Of a stretch of DNA of 64,000 bases, positions 32,295 to 41,740 are shown in pieces; positions within the stretch are counted from its first letter, which is position 1; each line of letters starts with the position of its first letter. The translations under genes and the position numbers were made by a program. Where the stretch lies: the NCBI RefSeq assembly GCF_024679245.1, contig NC_090196.1:10584782-10648781 (forward strand). Direction: 5' to 3'. The notes beneath the pieces are model-generated. The model did not search any database. It saw only the letters and a list, made by a program, of their open reading frames with translations, and was not told where the DNA came from. The stretch comes from Pseudorasbora parva (Eukaryota > Chordata > Actinopteri > Cypriniformes > Gobionidae).

Positions 32295-33583
32295 CTATAG
32301 GGTACACGTCAGGCTTAACAGCTGTATTCACAGTACAGCGGTAATCACCGCAGATCCTCAGGCCCCCATCTTTTTTTGCTACCACAACTATAGGCGTTGC
32401 CCACTTTGCCCATGCCGAACAGGTTCAAAAATGCCTTGAGTCACTAATTTGTCCAATTCCTCGTCAAGCTGCGGTCGTAAAGCAAAAGGAACTGGGCGGG
32501 CCTTGAAGAAACGTGGAGTAACTGTGGAGTCAATATCAATAGAGATCAGGGGGGTCCGGCAAACCCCAATGTCCTGAAAAACCTCTGAATATTCAGTCAA
32601 AATGTCCTCTATCGACTGCAGCTGTACCCTGTGTACTCCTTCGACTGATATTCCTAAAGCATCAAACCAGTCCCGTCCCAACAGACTAGTGCCCTGGCCC
32701 TGAATGACAAACAGGGGTAGTGTATTTGCGTCCCCTTGTATATTACTTCCACAAATATTTTGCCTTTCACTTCCAAGGTTGCCTGTGACCACTGCTTTAG
32801 TATTCCATTGTTTGCATGCATTTCAGGGGGTTGAAAAGGCCACAATGAGTGATAAGTATGCTCACTAATCAAGGAGCATGCAGCTCCTGAATCCACTTCC
32901 ATTGTGTGTGCTTGTTTGTTCAATATAACAGTGGCCAGATACGGCTTCTGCCCCCCTTGTTTTGATTTTGTAGTGGTGCTGTACACAGAGTAATCGTTCT
33001 GTTCTTTATGAGTTATAAAGTTTGTATGCCGCTCTGCTGTTTTGTTGTCTGCTTCCTTGTCCGTACCATGTCTAGTCTTTGTTAAACACACACGAGCTAT
33101 GTGCCCTCTTTTTTTACAGTAATGGCATACCGCTGCGGAAAACCTACAGGTTTGTGGAGTATGCTGACTGCCACATCTGAAACATGGTTTGTCACGTCTC
33201 TGATTTTCACTAGGAACTGTTGTCTTGTGTACTGATGCATGTGCATGGGCTGCAAAATGAACATTGTCCTCCTGCAGTGATTCGTTTTGCTGCTGACGAA
33301 GTAGGCGAGCATTTAACAGTGCTGTTTCAGCAGCTAGTGCCTTTTCCTCTGCCTCTTTAAATGTGAGTGTGGGTTCAGCCAGTAGGCGTCGCTGTAGCGC
33401 TTCATCCAGAGCCCCACACACTATTCTATCACGTAGCATGGCTTCTAACTGGTCTCCGAAAGCACAGTGCACAGACAATCGTCGAAGCTCAGCAATGTAG
33501 TTAGAGATGCTTTGATTAGGTTTCTGCTTACAATTGTGAAAATGAAAACGTTGAACAATCTCACAGCGACAGCGCTGGGCTGT
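32295..33583 (-). pseudogene. Gypsy gag end, protease and RT start
   Basis: The first frame (33583 to about 32690) holds a gag domain (SVHCAFGDQLEAMLRDRIVCG), zinc knuckles (CFRCGSQHTPQTC and CHYCKKRGHIARVC) and a retropepsin-like site MEVDSGAACSLI. A frameshift near 32690 leads to a frame with LLGRDWFDALGI and the RT entry RPVPFALRPQLDEELD. A second break near 32395 leads to VAKKDGGLRICGDYR, where the element ends. The gag binds RNA and the protease would process the polyprotein; neither is intact. Confidence 0.82.
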
Positions 33584-33591
33584 AATGGCGT

Positions 33592-34941
33592 CAGGGCCAT
33601 TTCTAGCCTTTCTGGCACCCTAGGCAAGATTCATATGTTGCACCCCCCCCCCCCTTTTTTTTTTAACTATAACTTATAAAGCAAATATGACTTCCTTATT
33701 TCATGGGCATATTGTACATGCATTAATCGAATAATGTAGCTAGGTTTATTATCACTGAGATCACAGATGTTGGGGGGGTTCGGGGGCATGCTCCCTCGAG
33801 AAAATTTTGATTTCTATGATCTACATATGTGTATTTTAAGATGTTCTGAAGGCCAAAAAATTAGATAACAATAGCTTGAAAACCATGTCACTCGGCGCCG
33901 CTGCGGATTGAAGAACACAGTGACACAAAGACTAAAAGACGGGACGAAGCCGTAGCCGAAGCCTCGTGCCAGTTTCATATGTTTCAAAGGTTAATCACAT
34001 ATATTTTTTAGGGGGGGCTGAGGCATAAGTTCATAAAAAAGGGCCTAGTGACGCCCATGGTTATGACAGTATTAGCCTACTTGATCAATTTAAACAGCTA
34101 TCTCTGATGTAATGTTTTTTTTATTCAAATTAACTGCTATAATGTTATGCACCTGAAATGAGCATGGCGTGTGGTCTGTCCAGTACTAATATTCAGTGTA
34201 ATGTTTTGCTCAACGTTATGATAGAGCGACCAGCTTAGTAGAGAACAAGTAACCAATAAGTAGTTTAACATACCTGTATATTTCGCTTTGTTTTTTATAT
34301 TTCTTCTTTTTTCTTTTTACGATACTGAGCCCCTGATGGCTTTGACCTTTTCATGATGATGAAACTAAAGCACGCTGTAACAAGTAGAAATATAGTGTGG
34401 CCCCTTTAAGAGTTGCGCGCGCTCCCTGCAAACGAAGTCTGCATTTTGTGTATGTGCGCACTGAGTCTTCAGCTCCCATGTGTGGGGATTATTTTCTGTT
34501 TTCTGTTGCTAACAGTCATTTATTTTGTTTTATTAAGTAATGCTGTGGACGGAAAGGGAGTTTGTGATGAGAGTTCAGCGGGGAATAAAGTGCGATCTGT
34601 TTGATGTTAATCGCCTCCGTGTTTGCATCCACTCCAGTTACATTAAGTGAGCTATCCGCATTTTTCACTCGGACACAAGCGTTACAACGCCACGGATGAC
34701 GACGTTCCCTGCCCTCTACATGATCTCATTTTATTACAGCAAATCACTATCACCATGGCGACTTCACTCCAATAATCGCAACTAATCATAATGCCTTGAA
34801 ATAGCAAAAGTACAAAATATTAATAATAAAATATATATGAAATAACTAAAAAATCTTGTTGGGGCGGGGGCTCACTGGCGCCCCCCAGCTGTTGGCGCCC
34901 TAGGCGACCGCCTAGTTTGCCTATGCCTAGAAACGGCACTG
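33592..34941. mobile_element. Non-autonomous hAT-type transposon
   Basis: Inverted ends CAGGGCCATTTCTAG and CTAGAAACGGCACTG are flanked by an 8-bp duplication AATGGCGT (33584-33591 and 34942-34949). Subterminal copies of GGCACCCTAGGC and GGCGCCCTAGGC face each other. The 1350-bp body has no transposase frame. It disrupts gag of the surrounding Gypsy element. Confidence 0.9.
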
Positions 34942-35182
34942 AATGGCGTTTTAGGGCAGCGACAATGTTTGCATAGGTCACAGTAGACGGTTGTGTCGGG
35001 GCCAGCACTGAACGTAAAGTGGAATATGTTTTTGCCCCACAGACACTGAGCAGCACGGAACGTTTCTTTGCATCGTCCTCGATGTCATTTGCATGAAAAA
35101 AACATTCCAGTCTTTCTACGTATTCCTCAAAAGAGTGTCTTGAGCATTCATCAAACTCTTCTATACGGCCGAGTGTAGTCAT
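34942..35182 (-). pseudogene. Gypsy gag N-terminus
   Basis: It starts at ATG 35182 (MTTLGRIEEFDECSRHSFEE), about 97 bp inside the LTR, and reads through VERLECFFHANDIEDDAKKR, typical of the gag N-terminal domain of Gypsy elements in animals. The frame continues on the far side of the hAT insertion at 33583. Confidence 0.8.
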
Positions 35183-35278
35183 TTTCGTTTCGAGATGGCA
35201 GACAAAGCACGTTCACTATAACAGGCACACACAAAAAACTTATCTGCACATAGTTGGTTCGAGTCCACTCGTCACCAG

Positions 35279-35496
35279 TGTAATATACTTGAATAACTGG
35301 AGGAGACGTCAAAAGTTTAGGAACTTTACTGAAGTATCAGGCAGTGTAGAACGTACAACTTCATTCGGCCATAGCCGGAACTTAACTGACCCAAACACAT
35401 ATTCAATCCCCCAGGGGGATAAAACCGGAACGCCCTCCCCCCGTCTTGGGTCTCTTAAAGGAGCCTACTATTGCAAAGGTTCGTCAATACATTACA
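35279..35496 (-). repeat. 5' LTR of the degraded Gypsy element
   Basis: The ends are TGTAATATACTT and GTCAATACATTACA, giving TGTAAT...ATTACA inverted ends on either strand. A TGGTGACGAG leader follows on the minus strand, typical of the primer-site region. The length is 218 bp. Its outer end touches the 47-bp satellite directly. Confidence 0.75.
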
Positions 35497-36475
35497 GGTG
35501 CAATGCGAGTTTTTTTATGCAATGCAATGCAAAAGCAATAATCTCCTCATTGCTCAAGTTTTTTGCATGCAATGCAGAATAACTAATCTTATTGCACAAG
35601 GTTTTTCGTATTCAATGCAATGCAAAAACACCAACTCTCAGTGCACAGCGACTTAAATGCAATGCATTAGAAAACCAGTCATTTCTAAAATGGACAAAAT
35701 GTTTTTGCATGCAATGCATGCAAAAGTCTTCTATGCACGAATTTTTCGTATGCAATGCAATGAATTGCGAAAGCACTTATGTCTTTATTCCATCGCGAAT
35801 TCTAACATGCCACACAAAACCGCTATTAACTTCATTGCACGAGATCTATGCAATGCAAAGACACTGGCTCTTCGGTGCAATGCGAGTTTTTATGCAATGC
35901 GATGCAAAAGCAATAATCTCCTCATTGCACAAGTTTTTTTTGCATGCAATGCAATGCAGAATAAACTAATCTTAATGCACAAGTTTTTCCGTATTCAATG
36001 CAATGCAAAAACACCTACTCTCAATGCACAGCGACTTAAATGCAATGCAATAGAAACCACTAATTTCTTGAATGAACATAATGTTTTTGTATGCAATGAA
36101 TGCAAAAGTCTTCTATGCACGAGTTTTTTAGTATGCAATGCAATGCAAAAGCACTCTTCTCTTTATTGCACCGCGAATTCTAATATGGAACACAAAACCT
36201 CTATTAACTTCATTGCACGAGATCAATGCAATGCAAAGACACTGGCTCTTCGGTGCAATGCAAGTTTTTTATGCAATGCAATGCAAAAGCAATAATCTCC
36301 TTATTGCACAAGTAATGCCGAATAACTAATCTTATTGCACAAGGTTTTTCGTATTCAATGCAATGCAAAAACACCTACTCTCATTGCACAGCGACTTAAA
36401 TGCAATGCATTAGAAACCACTAATTTCTTGAATGCAAAAAAGGTTTTTGAATGCAATGCATGCAAAAGTCTTCTC
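35497..36475. repeat. 47-bp-monomer satellite with higher-order unit of about 377 bp (left block)
   Basis: Monomers of about 40-52 bp share the plan TTGCAC-AGTTTTT-ATGCAATGCAATGCAAAAGC. Eight distinguishable monomers form a unit that repeats at about 377 bp: the landmark GGTGCAATGCGAG/CAAG occurs near 35498, 35874 and 36253, and GCATTAGAAAACC/GAAACCACTAATTTC near 35663, 36043 and 36406. ORFs of 60-212 codons here are by-products of low stop density. Confidence 0.88.
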
Positions 36476-37264
36476 TGCATTTACATTTACATTTATGCAT
36501 TTAGCAGACGCTTTTATCCAAAGCGACTTACAACTCAGGAGAACAGGAAGCGATCCGTCAAGAAGAGGCAACGAAACACAAAAAGTGCCCTAAATACTAA
36601 GTACACTGCTCAGAGTAGCAAAGACCAGAAAAGGAAAGAAGAAAGGAGAAATAGAGGGGGAAAGAATTTTTTTTTTTTTTTTTTTTTTTTTAATGTAAGA
36701 TTAAGTGCTCATGGAAGAGATGAGTTTTTACCTGTCTTTTGAACGAAGTGAGTGATTCTGTTGTGCGTATGGAGGACGGAAGATCGTTCCACCAACCCGG
36801 AACAATGAAAAAAAAAGTTCGAGAGAGGGATTTCATGCCTCTCTGTGATGGTACCACAAGCCTTCGCTCATTAGCTGAGCGAAGGCTTCTGGTGGGTGTG
36901 TAGATGCGTAGGAGTGAGTCGAAGTATGCGGGTGCTGCGCTTGTGGAAGATCCATAAGCAAGAGTCAGGGCTTTGAATTTGATCCGGGCAGCGAGTGGTA
37001 GCCAATGCAGAGAGATGAATAGAGGTGTGACATGAGCCCTTTTGGGCTCATTGAATACAAGACGTGCTGCAGCGTTCTGGATCATTTGCAGCGGTTTGAT
37101 TGCACAAGATGGAAGTCCAGCCAGAAGCGCATTGCAATAGTCAAGTCTAGAAATGACCAGGGCTTGGACAAGAAGCTGTGTTGCATGCTCCGTAAGGAAC
37201 GGTCTGATTTTCCTGATATTGTGCAATGCAAACCTGCATGACCGAGCCGTCTTCGAGTCTTTGA
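36476..37264 (-). mobile_element. 5'-truncated L2-type LINE
   Basis: On the minus strand the coding tail ends at 36690, followed by a 3' UTR with a T/A run (36667-36690) and the conserved tail CATTTAGCAGACGCTTTTAT read on the plus strand, ending in short ATTTAC repeats at 36476-36497. The 5' end is fused to DIRS sequence at about 37264 and the 3' end to satellite at 36475, so no matching target duplication exists. Confidence 0.85.
36690..37262 (-). pseudogene. L2-type LINE ORF2, C-terminal part
   Basis: It reads ARSCRFALHNIRKIRPFLT, SRLDYCNALLAGLPSCAIKP, LQMIQNAAARLVF, LHWLPLAARIKFK, TPTRSLRSANERRLVVP and ends LTSFKRQVKTHLFHEH. This is the well conserved region downstream of RT in L2/CR1-type LINEs of fish. 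The RT domain itself is missing; the remaining frame is open to its stop at 36690. Confidence 0.87.
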
Positions 37265-39605
37265 AGGGGCCAGACCCAAAGGTTCCAGATTTGGGGGCGG
37301 GGGTGAAATATTGTGCCCCCTGCCTGCGATAGGAGGTCCCTCCTCAGAGGGACCTGCCACGGGTGACCCGCCAGCAGCGCTATTATGTCCGAGAACCATA
37401 CTCGAGTTGGCCAACAAGGAGCTAACAGAAGGAGACTGACTCCCTGTTGCCGAACCCTCTCCAGGACCCCTGGAAGCAGAGCGACAGGGGGAAATGCATA
37501 CAGACGCCGCCTCGGCCACGTCTGTACCATGGCGTCCAACCCCAGCGCGGCTGGGTGTGTGAGGGAGAACCACAGTGGACAATGGGACGTCTCTCGAGAC
37601 GCAAACAGATCCACTTCCACTGGGCCGAACCTCCTGACAATCGCCTCCACCACCTCTGGGTGGAGCCGCCATTTCCCGGGCCTCAGCCCCTGCCTCGATA
37701 GTATATCTGGGGCGGCAGTGGCTCAGTGGTTCATGTAGGTTGTCTACAAACCAGAAGGTTGGTGGTTCAATCCCCGGTTCCACCTGACCAAGTGTCGAAG
37801 TGTCCATGAGCAAGACACCTAACCCCAGCTGCTCCCGACGAGCTGGATGGCGCCTTACATGGCTGACATCGCCGTCGGTGTATGAATGGGTGAATGTGAG
37901 GCAAAATGTAAAGCGCTTTGGATAAAAGCGCTATATAAATGCAGTCCATTTACCATATCTGCCCCCTGATTCTGTATCCCCGGGATATACATTGCCCTGA
38001 GGGATAACAGTTTGTCTTGTGACCAGCGAAGGATGAGATGCGCCAGTTTGCATAGCGGGCGTGACCTCAACCCCCCCTGGTGGTTCAAATATGCCACGAC
38101 TGCCGTATTGTCTGTACGGACTAGAACGTGGTACCCGCGAAGCTCCGGGAGGAAACTCCTGAGAGCCCTGTAAACCGCCATCATTTCCAGGCAGTTTATG
38201 TGCCAGGTCTAATGATGGTCCTCCCATGGACCCCTCGCAAAGCGGCCTTCCATGACCACGCCCCAACCAGTAAGGGAAGCATCTGTTGAAACGGTTTTCC
38301 GGCAACATGATGCTCCCAAGACTGGCCCTTGGGACAGAAACCAAGCTTTCTTCCATATACCTAGAGCCCGAAGGCATTTGCGCGTGACTCTGATCATACG
38401 GAATGGGTTCCCTCTGGGGGAAAACCCCTTGGTTTTCAGCCACCACTGTAGAGCTCTCATGTGTAGCAGGCCGAACGGAATAATGTTGGACGCTGCCGCT
38501 AGATGCCCTAACACTATCTGAAAGTGTTTCACAGTGATACTGTGGCCTAGCTTTATTCTTGAGACTACTGCCAGAATGGTCTTGATTGGTGCGGGGGAGA
38601 GTTGCGCCCGCATCGAAACCGAATCCCATAATACCCTCAGAAAACTCGTTTTCTGAGCTGGCGCCAACACGCTCTTTTTTGTGTTGAGCCTCAACCCCAA
38701 GCGTTGGATATGTGCTAGAACTACATCTCGATGTTGAACTGCCATCTCGAACGACTGGGCCAGTATAAGCCAGTTGTCGATGTAGTTTAGTACCCGGATG
38801 CCCTGAAGTCTCAATGGAGCCAGAGCTGCATCCATACACTTGGTAAACGTGCGAGGGGAAAGCGCTAGACCGAAGGGAAGCACTCGATATTGGTACGCTT
38901 CGCCCCCGAAAGCGAACCTCAGAAACTTCCTGTGGCATGGAAGGATGGAGAAATGAAAATAGGCGTCTTTTAAATCTATCGTGACGAACCAGTCCTCGGG
39001 CTGGATCTGACTCACGATTGTGGGAATGGTCAACATCTTGAACCTGAATCTCCTCAGAGATACCTCAGATCTAAAATCGGCCGAAGCCCTCCATCCTTTT
39101 TTGGAACTATAAAGTACCGGCTGTAGAACCCGGCCTTCCTCTCCGACGGCGGGACCCACTCTATGGCACCCTTTGCCAGCAAGGATTTTACTTCTTGTTC
39201 CATTACCCGAACCCGCTCTGGCACCACTGCAGTCCATGTCACCCCATTGAACTTTGGCGAGGGGTGATCGAACTGCAGTCTGTACCCTATTTCTACAGTA
39301 CGCAGGACCCATGTGGATATATTCGGAAGGCATTTCCATGCGCCGAGATAATCTACTAAGGGAATCAGCCTCTCGAGGCTGGTCTCGGGTGTTACTTGAG
39401 TCTCGTTTTTCGTCCCCTGAAGCAGATGCCCGGCAGGGGACGAAATACGATTTTCGGTATTTGGACACTCGTCCCGCCCAGTCGCAGGTCTCACTCGAGG
39501 CGACTGGAACGAAACGTGTCCGAGGGAAAACGATGTGGCCCGAAGCGTCTGTGACGGCGGGATTACCACATCGTTTTCCCCTCGAGAGCGTCGCGCGAGA
39601 GACAA
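37265..39605 (-). pseudogene. Outer DIRS copy: RT, RNase H and methyltransferase-like region, broken
   Basis: The minus-strand frame opens at 39605 and shifts near 39060 just after LRPILDLRYL. It continues through DLKDAYFHFSILP and QYRVLPFGLALSPRTF. The catalytic box reads YIDN where copies 1 and 2 have YIDD, so the second catalytic Asp is lost. An in-frame stop follows at 38209-38211 before WHINCLEMMAVYRAL. RNase H then runs to the SINE at 37954. The last part (37709-37265) holds VEVDLFASRETSHCPLWFSL and YAFPPVALLPGVL. It is clearly dead. Confidence 0.88.
37710..37954 (-). mobile_element. tRNA-derived-type SINE in the outer DIRS copy
   Basis: A 7-bp duplication ATATCTG flanks it (37703-37709 and 37955-37961). 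On the plus strand it starts GGGGCGGCAGTGGCTCAGTGG (A-box-like) with GGTTCAATCCCCGG (B-box) downstream, and ends with AGCGCTTTGGATAAAAGCGC and ATAAATGCAGTCCATTTAC, the 3' tail typical of fish SINEs that use L2-type machinery. Those boxes read on the plus strand, so the element itself may be plus-oriented; I list minus only for its host. Length 245 bp. Confidence 0.75.
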
Positions 39606-39655
39606 CCTCGGTTGTTCCCGTGCGAAGGGGACCGCTCTCAGAAGTCCTACTGCAG

Positions 39656-39899
39656 CTAGGACTTCTTCCCAGCAGCCTTCTTAGCGAGAAGGACGTTCCT
39701 TAGATCGCCCTTCTGCACGGAAGCCTGCTGGTGAGAGCGACGCCTCTGTTGCCAGGCTCCCGGAGGAGGGGCTCTAGAGGCGACGCTCTCCTTTGCACCT
39801 GACGGTGCAAGGAGCTGGCTGACGGCTGAGGCTGCCCACTAGTGGCAGCCTTCGCTGATTTTGGTCGACGAGGGAGAAACTGTCGGAAGGCCGCTGACT
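39656..39899 (-). pseudogene. Outer DIRS copy: gag C-terminal part
   Basis: It reads QSAAFRQFLPRRPKSAKAAT directly from the junction, equivalent to QSAAFRQYLPRRQ of copy 2 gag. A frame change is needed before the end PGAWQQRRRSHQ and the stop at 39656-39658. Confidence 0.85.
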
Positions 39900-39923
39900 G
39901 TTCCCTATATCGAGGGAACTCAA

Positions 39924-40091
39924 CACTGCGTCGTCGAGTGACGACACTCTGGGAACGCCCCCAGCGTGACGGCTCTGAAGTATGAATGAAATCAGCCACC
40001 AATCCGATTGGTGCAACGTCGTGACGTAACCGGCGACGGCGTACGCGGAAGCTATAAGAAGGCGCCGCCCCAAACAACAGACAGTCTTTGC
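39924..40091 (+). repeat. DIRS left inverted terminal repeat, copy 2
   Basis: About 168 bp, matching the reverse complement of 45041-45208 with very few differences (CAGACAGTCTTTGC versus GCAAAGGCTGTCTG). The terminal 24 bp outside it (39900-39923, GTTCCCTATATCGAGGGAAC) are not shared with the right end but are found in the internal complementary region. Confidence 0.9.
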
Positions 40092-40172
40092 TCTTCAGCG
40101 AGGCGCTCTGTGTGAATATTGTTTGTCTATTTACTGTTGTCTGTCTGATTATCAGTCCCTCTCTGAGAAAGC

Positions 40173-41654
40173 ATGGCAAGCGAGCAGTTTAGAAGGTGTG
40201 TTCATCCGTGCCCGCGCTTCATTACGGGCTCGGACACACACCAGCTGTGTGTGCAGTGTCTCGGAGCGCAGCACGCTCAGGCGGCGCTTGAGGGTGCCGC
40301 CTGCAGCGAGTGTGAGAGGCTGCCGCTCCGGGTGCTGCGCTCACGGCTGGCCGTCTTCACCGAAGGCGGTCAGGTTTGCGAGCCCCGTGGGTCTGGTCCC
40401 GCGTCTGTTGAGGCAGCGCGGCGGCGTAGATCCTGGGGCTCACAACTGGATCTCGCGACGGGAGGCGGGCATGCTGAGGCATCTTCCCAATCCTCGTCCG
40501 ATGATTCAGACGCTCTTCCGCCTCGTGAGGAAGCCCGCGCTGCGGCTTCTTCCCACGAGGTCGATAACCCAGTGCTGATGCTGTCTGATTCCGAGGGATC
40601 AGATCAGTTCAGCCTGGAGGCGGGCGGAGTGCAGGTGAATTCACCTCTTCACTCTCCCGCTCAAGAAGAGCTGGTGGATGTGCTGACACGTGCTGTGGCC
40701 AAACTCAGTATCGACTGGCCACAGGAAGAGGTGGAAGTCCAGCCTGTGAGCAGGTTGGATGGACGCTTCTTCAAAAAGCGTGCTCAGCCGCCACGCAGGG
40801 GCTTGCCGTTTTTCCCGGATTTGCACAATGAGTTGTGCAAATCATGGGGAAAACCATACTCATCGCGCCTATCGACACCCCCAGTTCTTGACTTCGGGTG
40901 TGTCGTGGGTGCGGCTGAGGCTGGTTATGGGACGCTGCCTCGCGTCGAGGAGGCACTAGCGAGCTATCTGTCTCCCGAGGCAGCAGCGTCCCTGAAAGCC
41001 CCTGTCCTGCCCACCAAGCCATGCAGGGACACGTCGTCCCTGGTGGGCAGGGCTTATCGAGCGGCCGGTAGAGCTGGTAGTTGCCTGCACACCATGGCGG
41101 TACTGCAGGCATACCAAGCTGAGCTCCTCAAAGAGCTCGATGAGGGAGAGGGTCCGTCTCCGGACGATATTACAGAGCTGCGGAAAGCTACCGACTTGTC
41201 TCTCCGCGTCACCAAAGAGACGGCCCGTGCTATCGGCCGCTCTATGGCTGGCATGGTGTGCGTGGAGAGGCACCTTTGGTTAAACCTGTCGGGGATGAAG
41301 GAGAAGGAGAAATCCTTCCTTCTGGATTCCCCGATAGCTCCTGTGGGTCTCTTCGGCGACGCAGTCAATAGCGTTGTCGAGAGATTCCAGGAGGTGAGGA
41401 AACAGTCGGCGGCTTTCCGGCAGTATCTCCCTCGCCGCCAGGGGCCTCCTATAGCCAGCAGGGAGGTCTCTGGTGGCCAGTCCCGGCCCTCCACCAGCGC
41501 CCACAGACAGGCGCAAAAGGAGAGCGTCGCTTCCCGCGCCCCTCCCGAGGGAGCCTGGCAAAGGAGGCGACGTTCTCGCCAGAAGTCTTCTAAGCCGAAG
41601 GGCGACTTGAGGGAAGTCCTTCAGGCGAAGAAGGCTTCTGGCAAGCGGTCCTAG
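40173..41654 (+). CDS. DIRS gag-like ORF1, 493 aa
   Basis: The first ATG after the left terminal repeat opens a frame with an N-terminal Cys/His cluster (RRCVHPCPRF, THQLCVQCLGAQHAQ, AACSECERL, about residues 8-50) that could bind zinc. A Ser/Asp-rich acidic stretch follows (about 105-145). The central part has an alpha-helical look (LHTMAVLQAYQAELLKELDE, about 310-330). The C-terminus is Arg/Lys-rich (QRRRRSRQKSSKPKGD). DIRS ORF1 is taken to be the particle/nucleic-acid binding protein. The outer copy's gag N-terminus (45258-46040 minus) has the same Cys pattern. Function is inferred from position and composition. Confidence 0.85.
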   Translation: MASEQFRRCVHPCPRFITGSDTHQLCVQCLGAQHAQAALEGAACSECERLPLRVLRSRLAVFTEGGQVCEPRGSGPASVEAARRRRSWGSQLDLATGGGHAEASSQSSSDDSDALPPREEARAAASSHEVDNPVLMLSDSEGSDQFSLEAGGVQVNSPLHSPAQEELVDVLTRAVAKLSIDWPQEEVEVQPVSRLDGRFFKKRAQPPRRGLPFFPDLHNELCKSWGKPYSSRLSTPPVLDFGCVVGAAEAGYGTLPRVEEALASYLSPEAAASLKAPVLPTKPCRDTSSLVGRAYRAAGRAGSCLHTMAVLQAYQAELLKELDEGEGPSPDDITELRKATDLSLRVTKETARAIGRSMAGMVCVERHLWLNLSGMKEKEKSFLLDSPIAPVGLFGDAVNSVVERFQEVRKQSAAFRQYLPRRQGPPIASREVSGGQSRPSTSAHRQAQKESVASRAPPEGAWQRRRRSRQKSSKPKGDLREVLQAKKASGKRS

Positions 41655-41740
41655 CTGCGGCGGGATCGCTCAGAGCTGGCCCTCCCGGGGGCGGACGACC
41701 GAGGTCGTTCCGAGCCCGCAGCTCTGGGGAAATCGATGTT

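Larger units (their letters stand above)
32295..35496 (-). mobile_element. Degraded Gypsy retrotransposon, truncated in RT
   Basis: On the minus strand the order is 5' LTR (35496-35279), a leader starting CTGGTGACGAG, gag, CCHC knuckle, protease and the first part of RT. The element stops at 32295, next to the 215-bp dispersed repeat; the rest of RT, RNase H, integrase and 3' LTR are absent. A hAT-type insertion (33592-34941) splits gag. At least two frameshifts occur downstream. It is unrelated in order and sequence to the Gmr1-like element nearby. Confidence 0.85.

Noticed and set aside
35592..36295. A 212-codon ORF and neighbours in the CAATGCAATGC satellite
   Set aside because: The frame is open only because monomers lack stops in that phase; the same peptide blocks recur with the repeat and in several frames.
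37082..37813. A 243-codon minus-strand ORF spanning SINE, DIRS and L2
   Set aside because: It is a shadow frame; the homologous DIRS and L2 frames are the real ones and it crosses three unrelated elements.
37703..37961. A tRNA gene, from the GGTTCAATCCCCGG box
   Set aside because: Only A/B-box-like sequence is present without a cloverleaf; the 3' tail and 7-bp duplication show a SINE.
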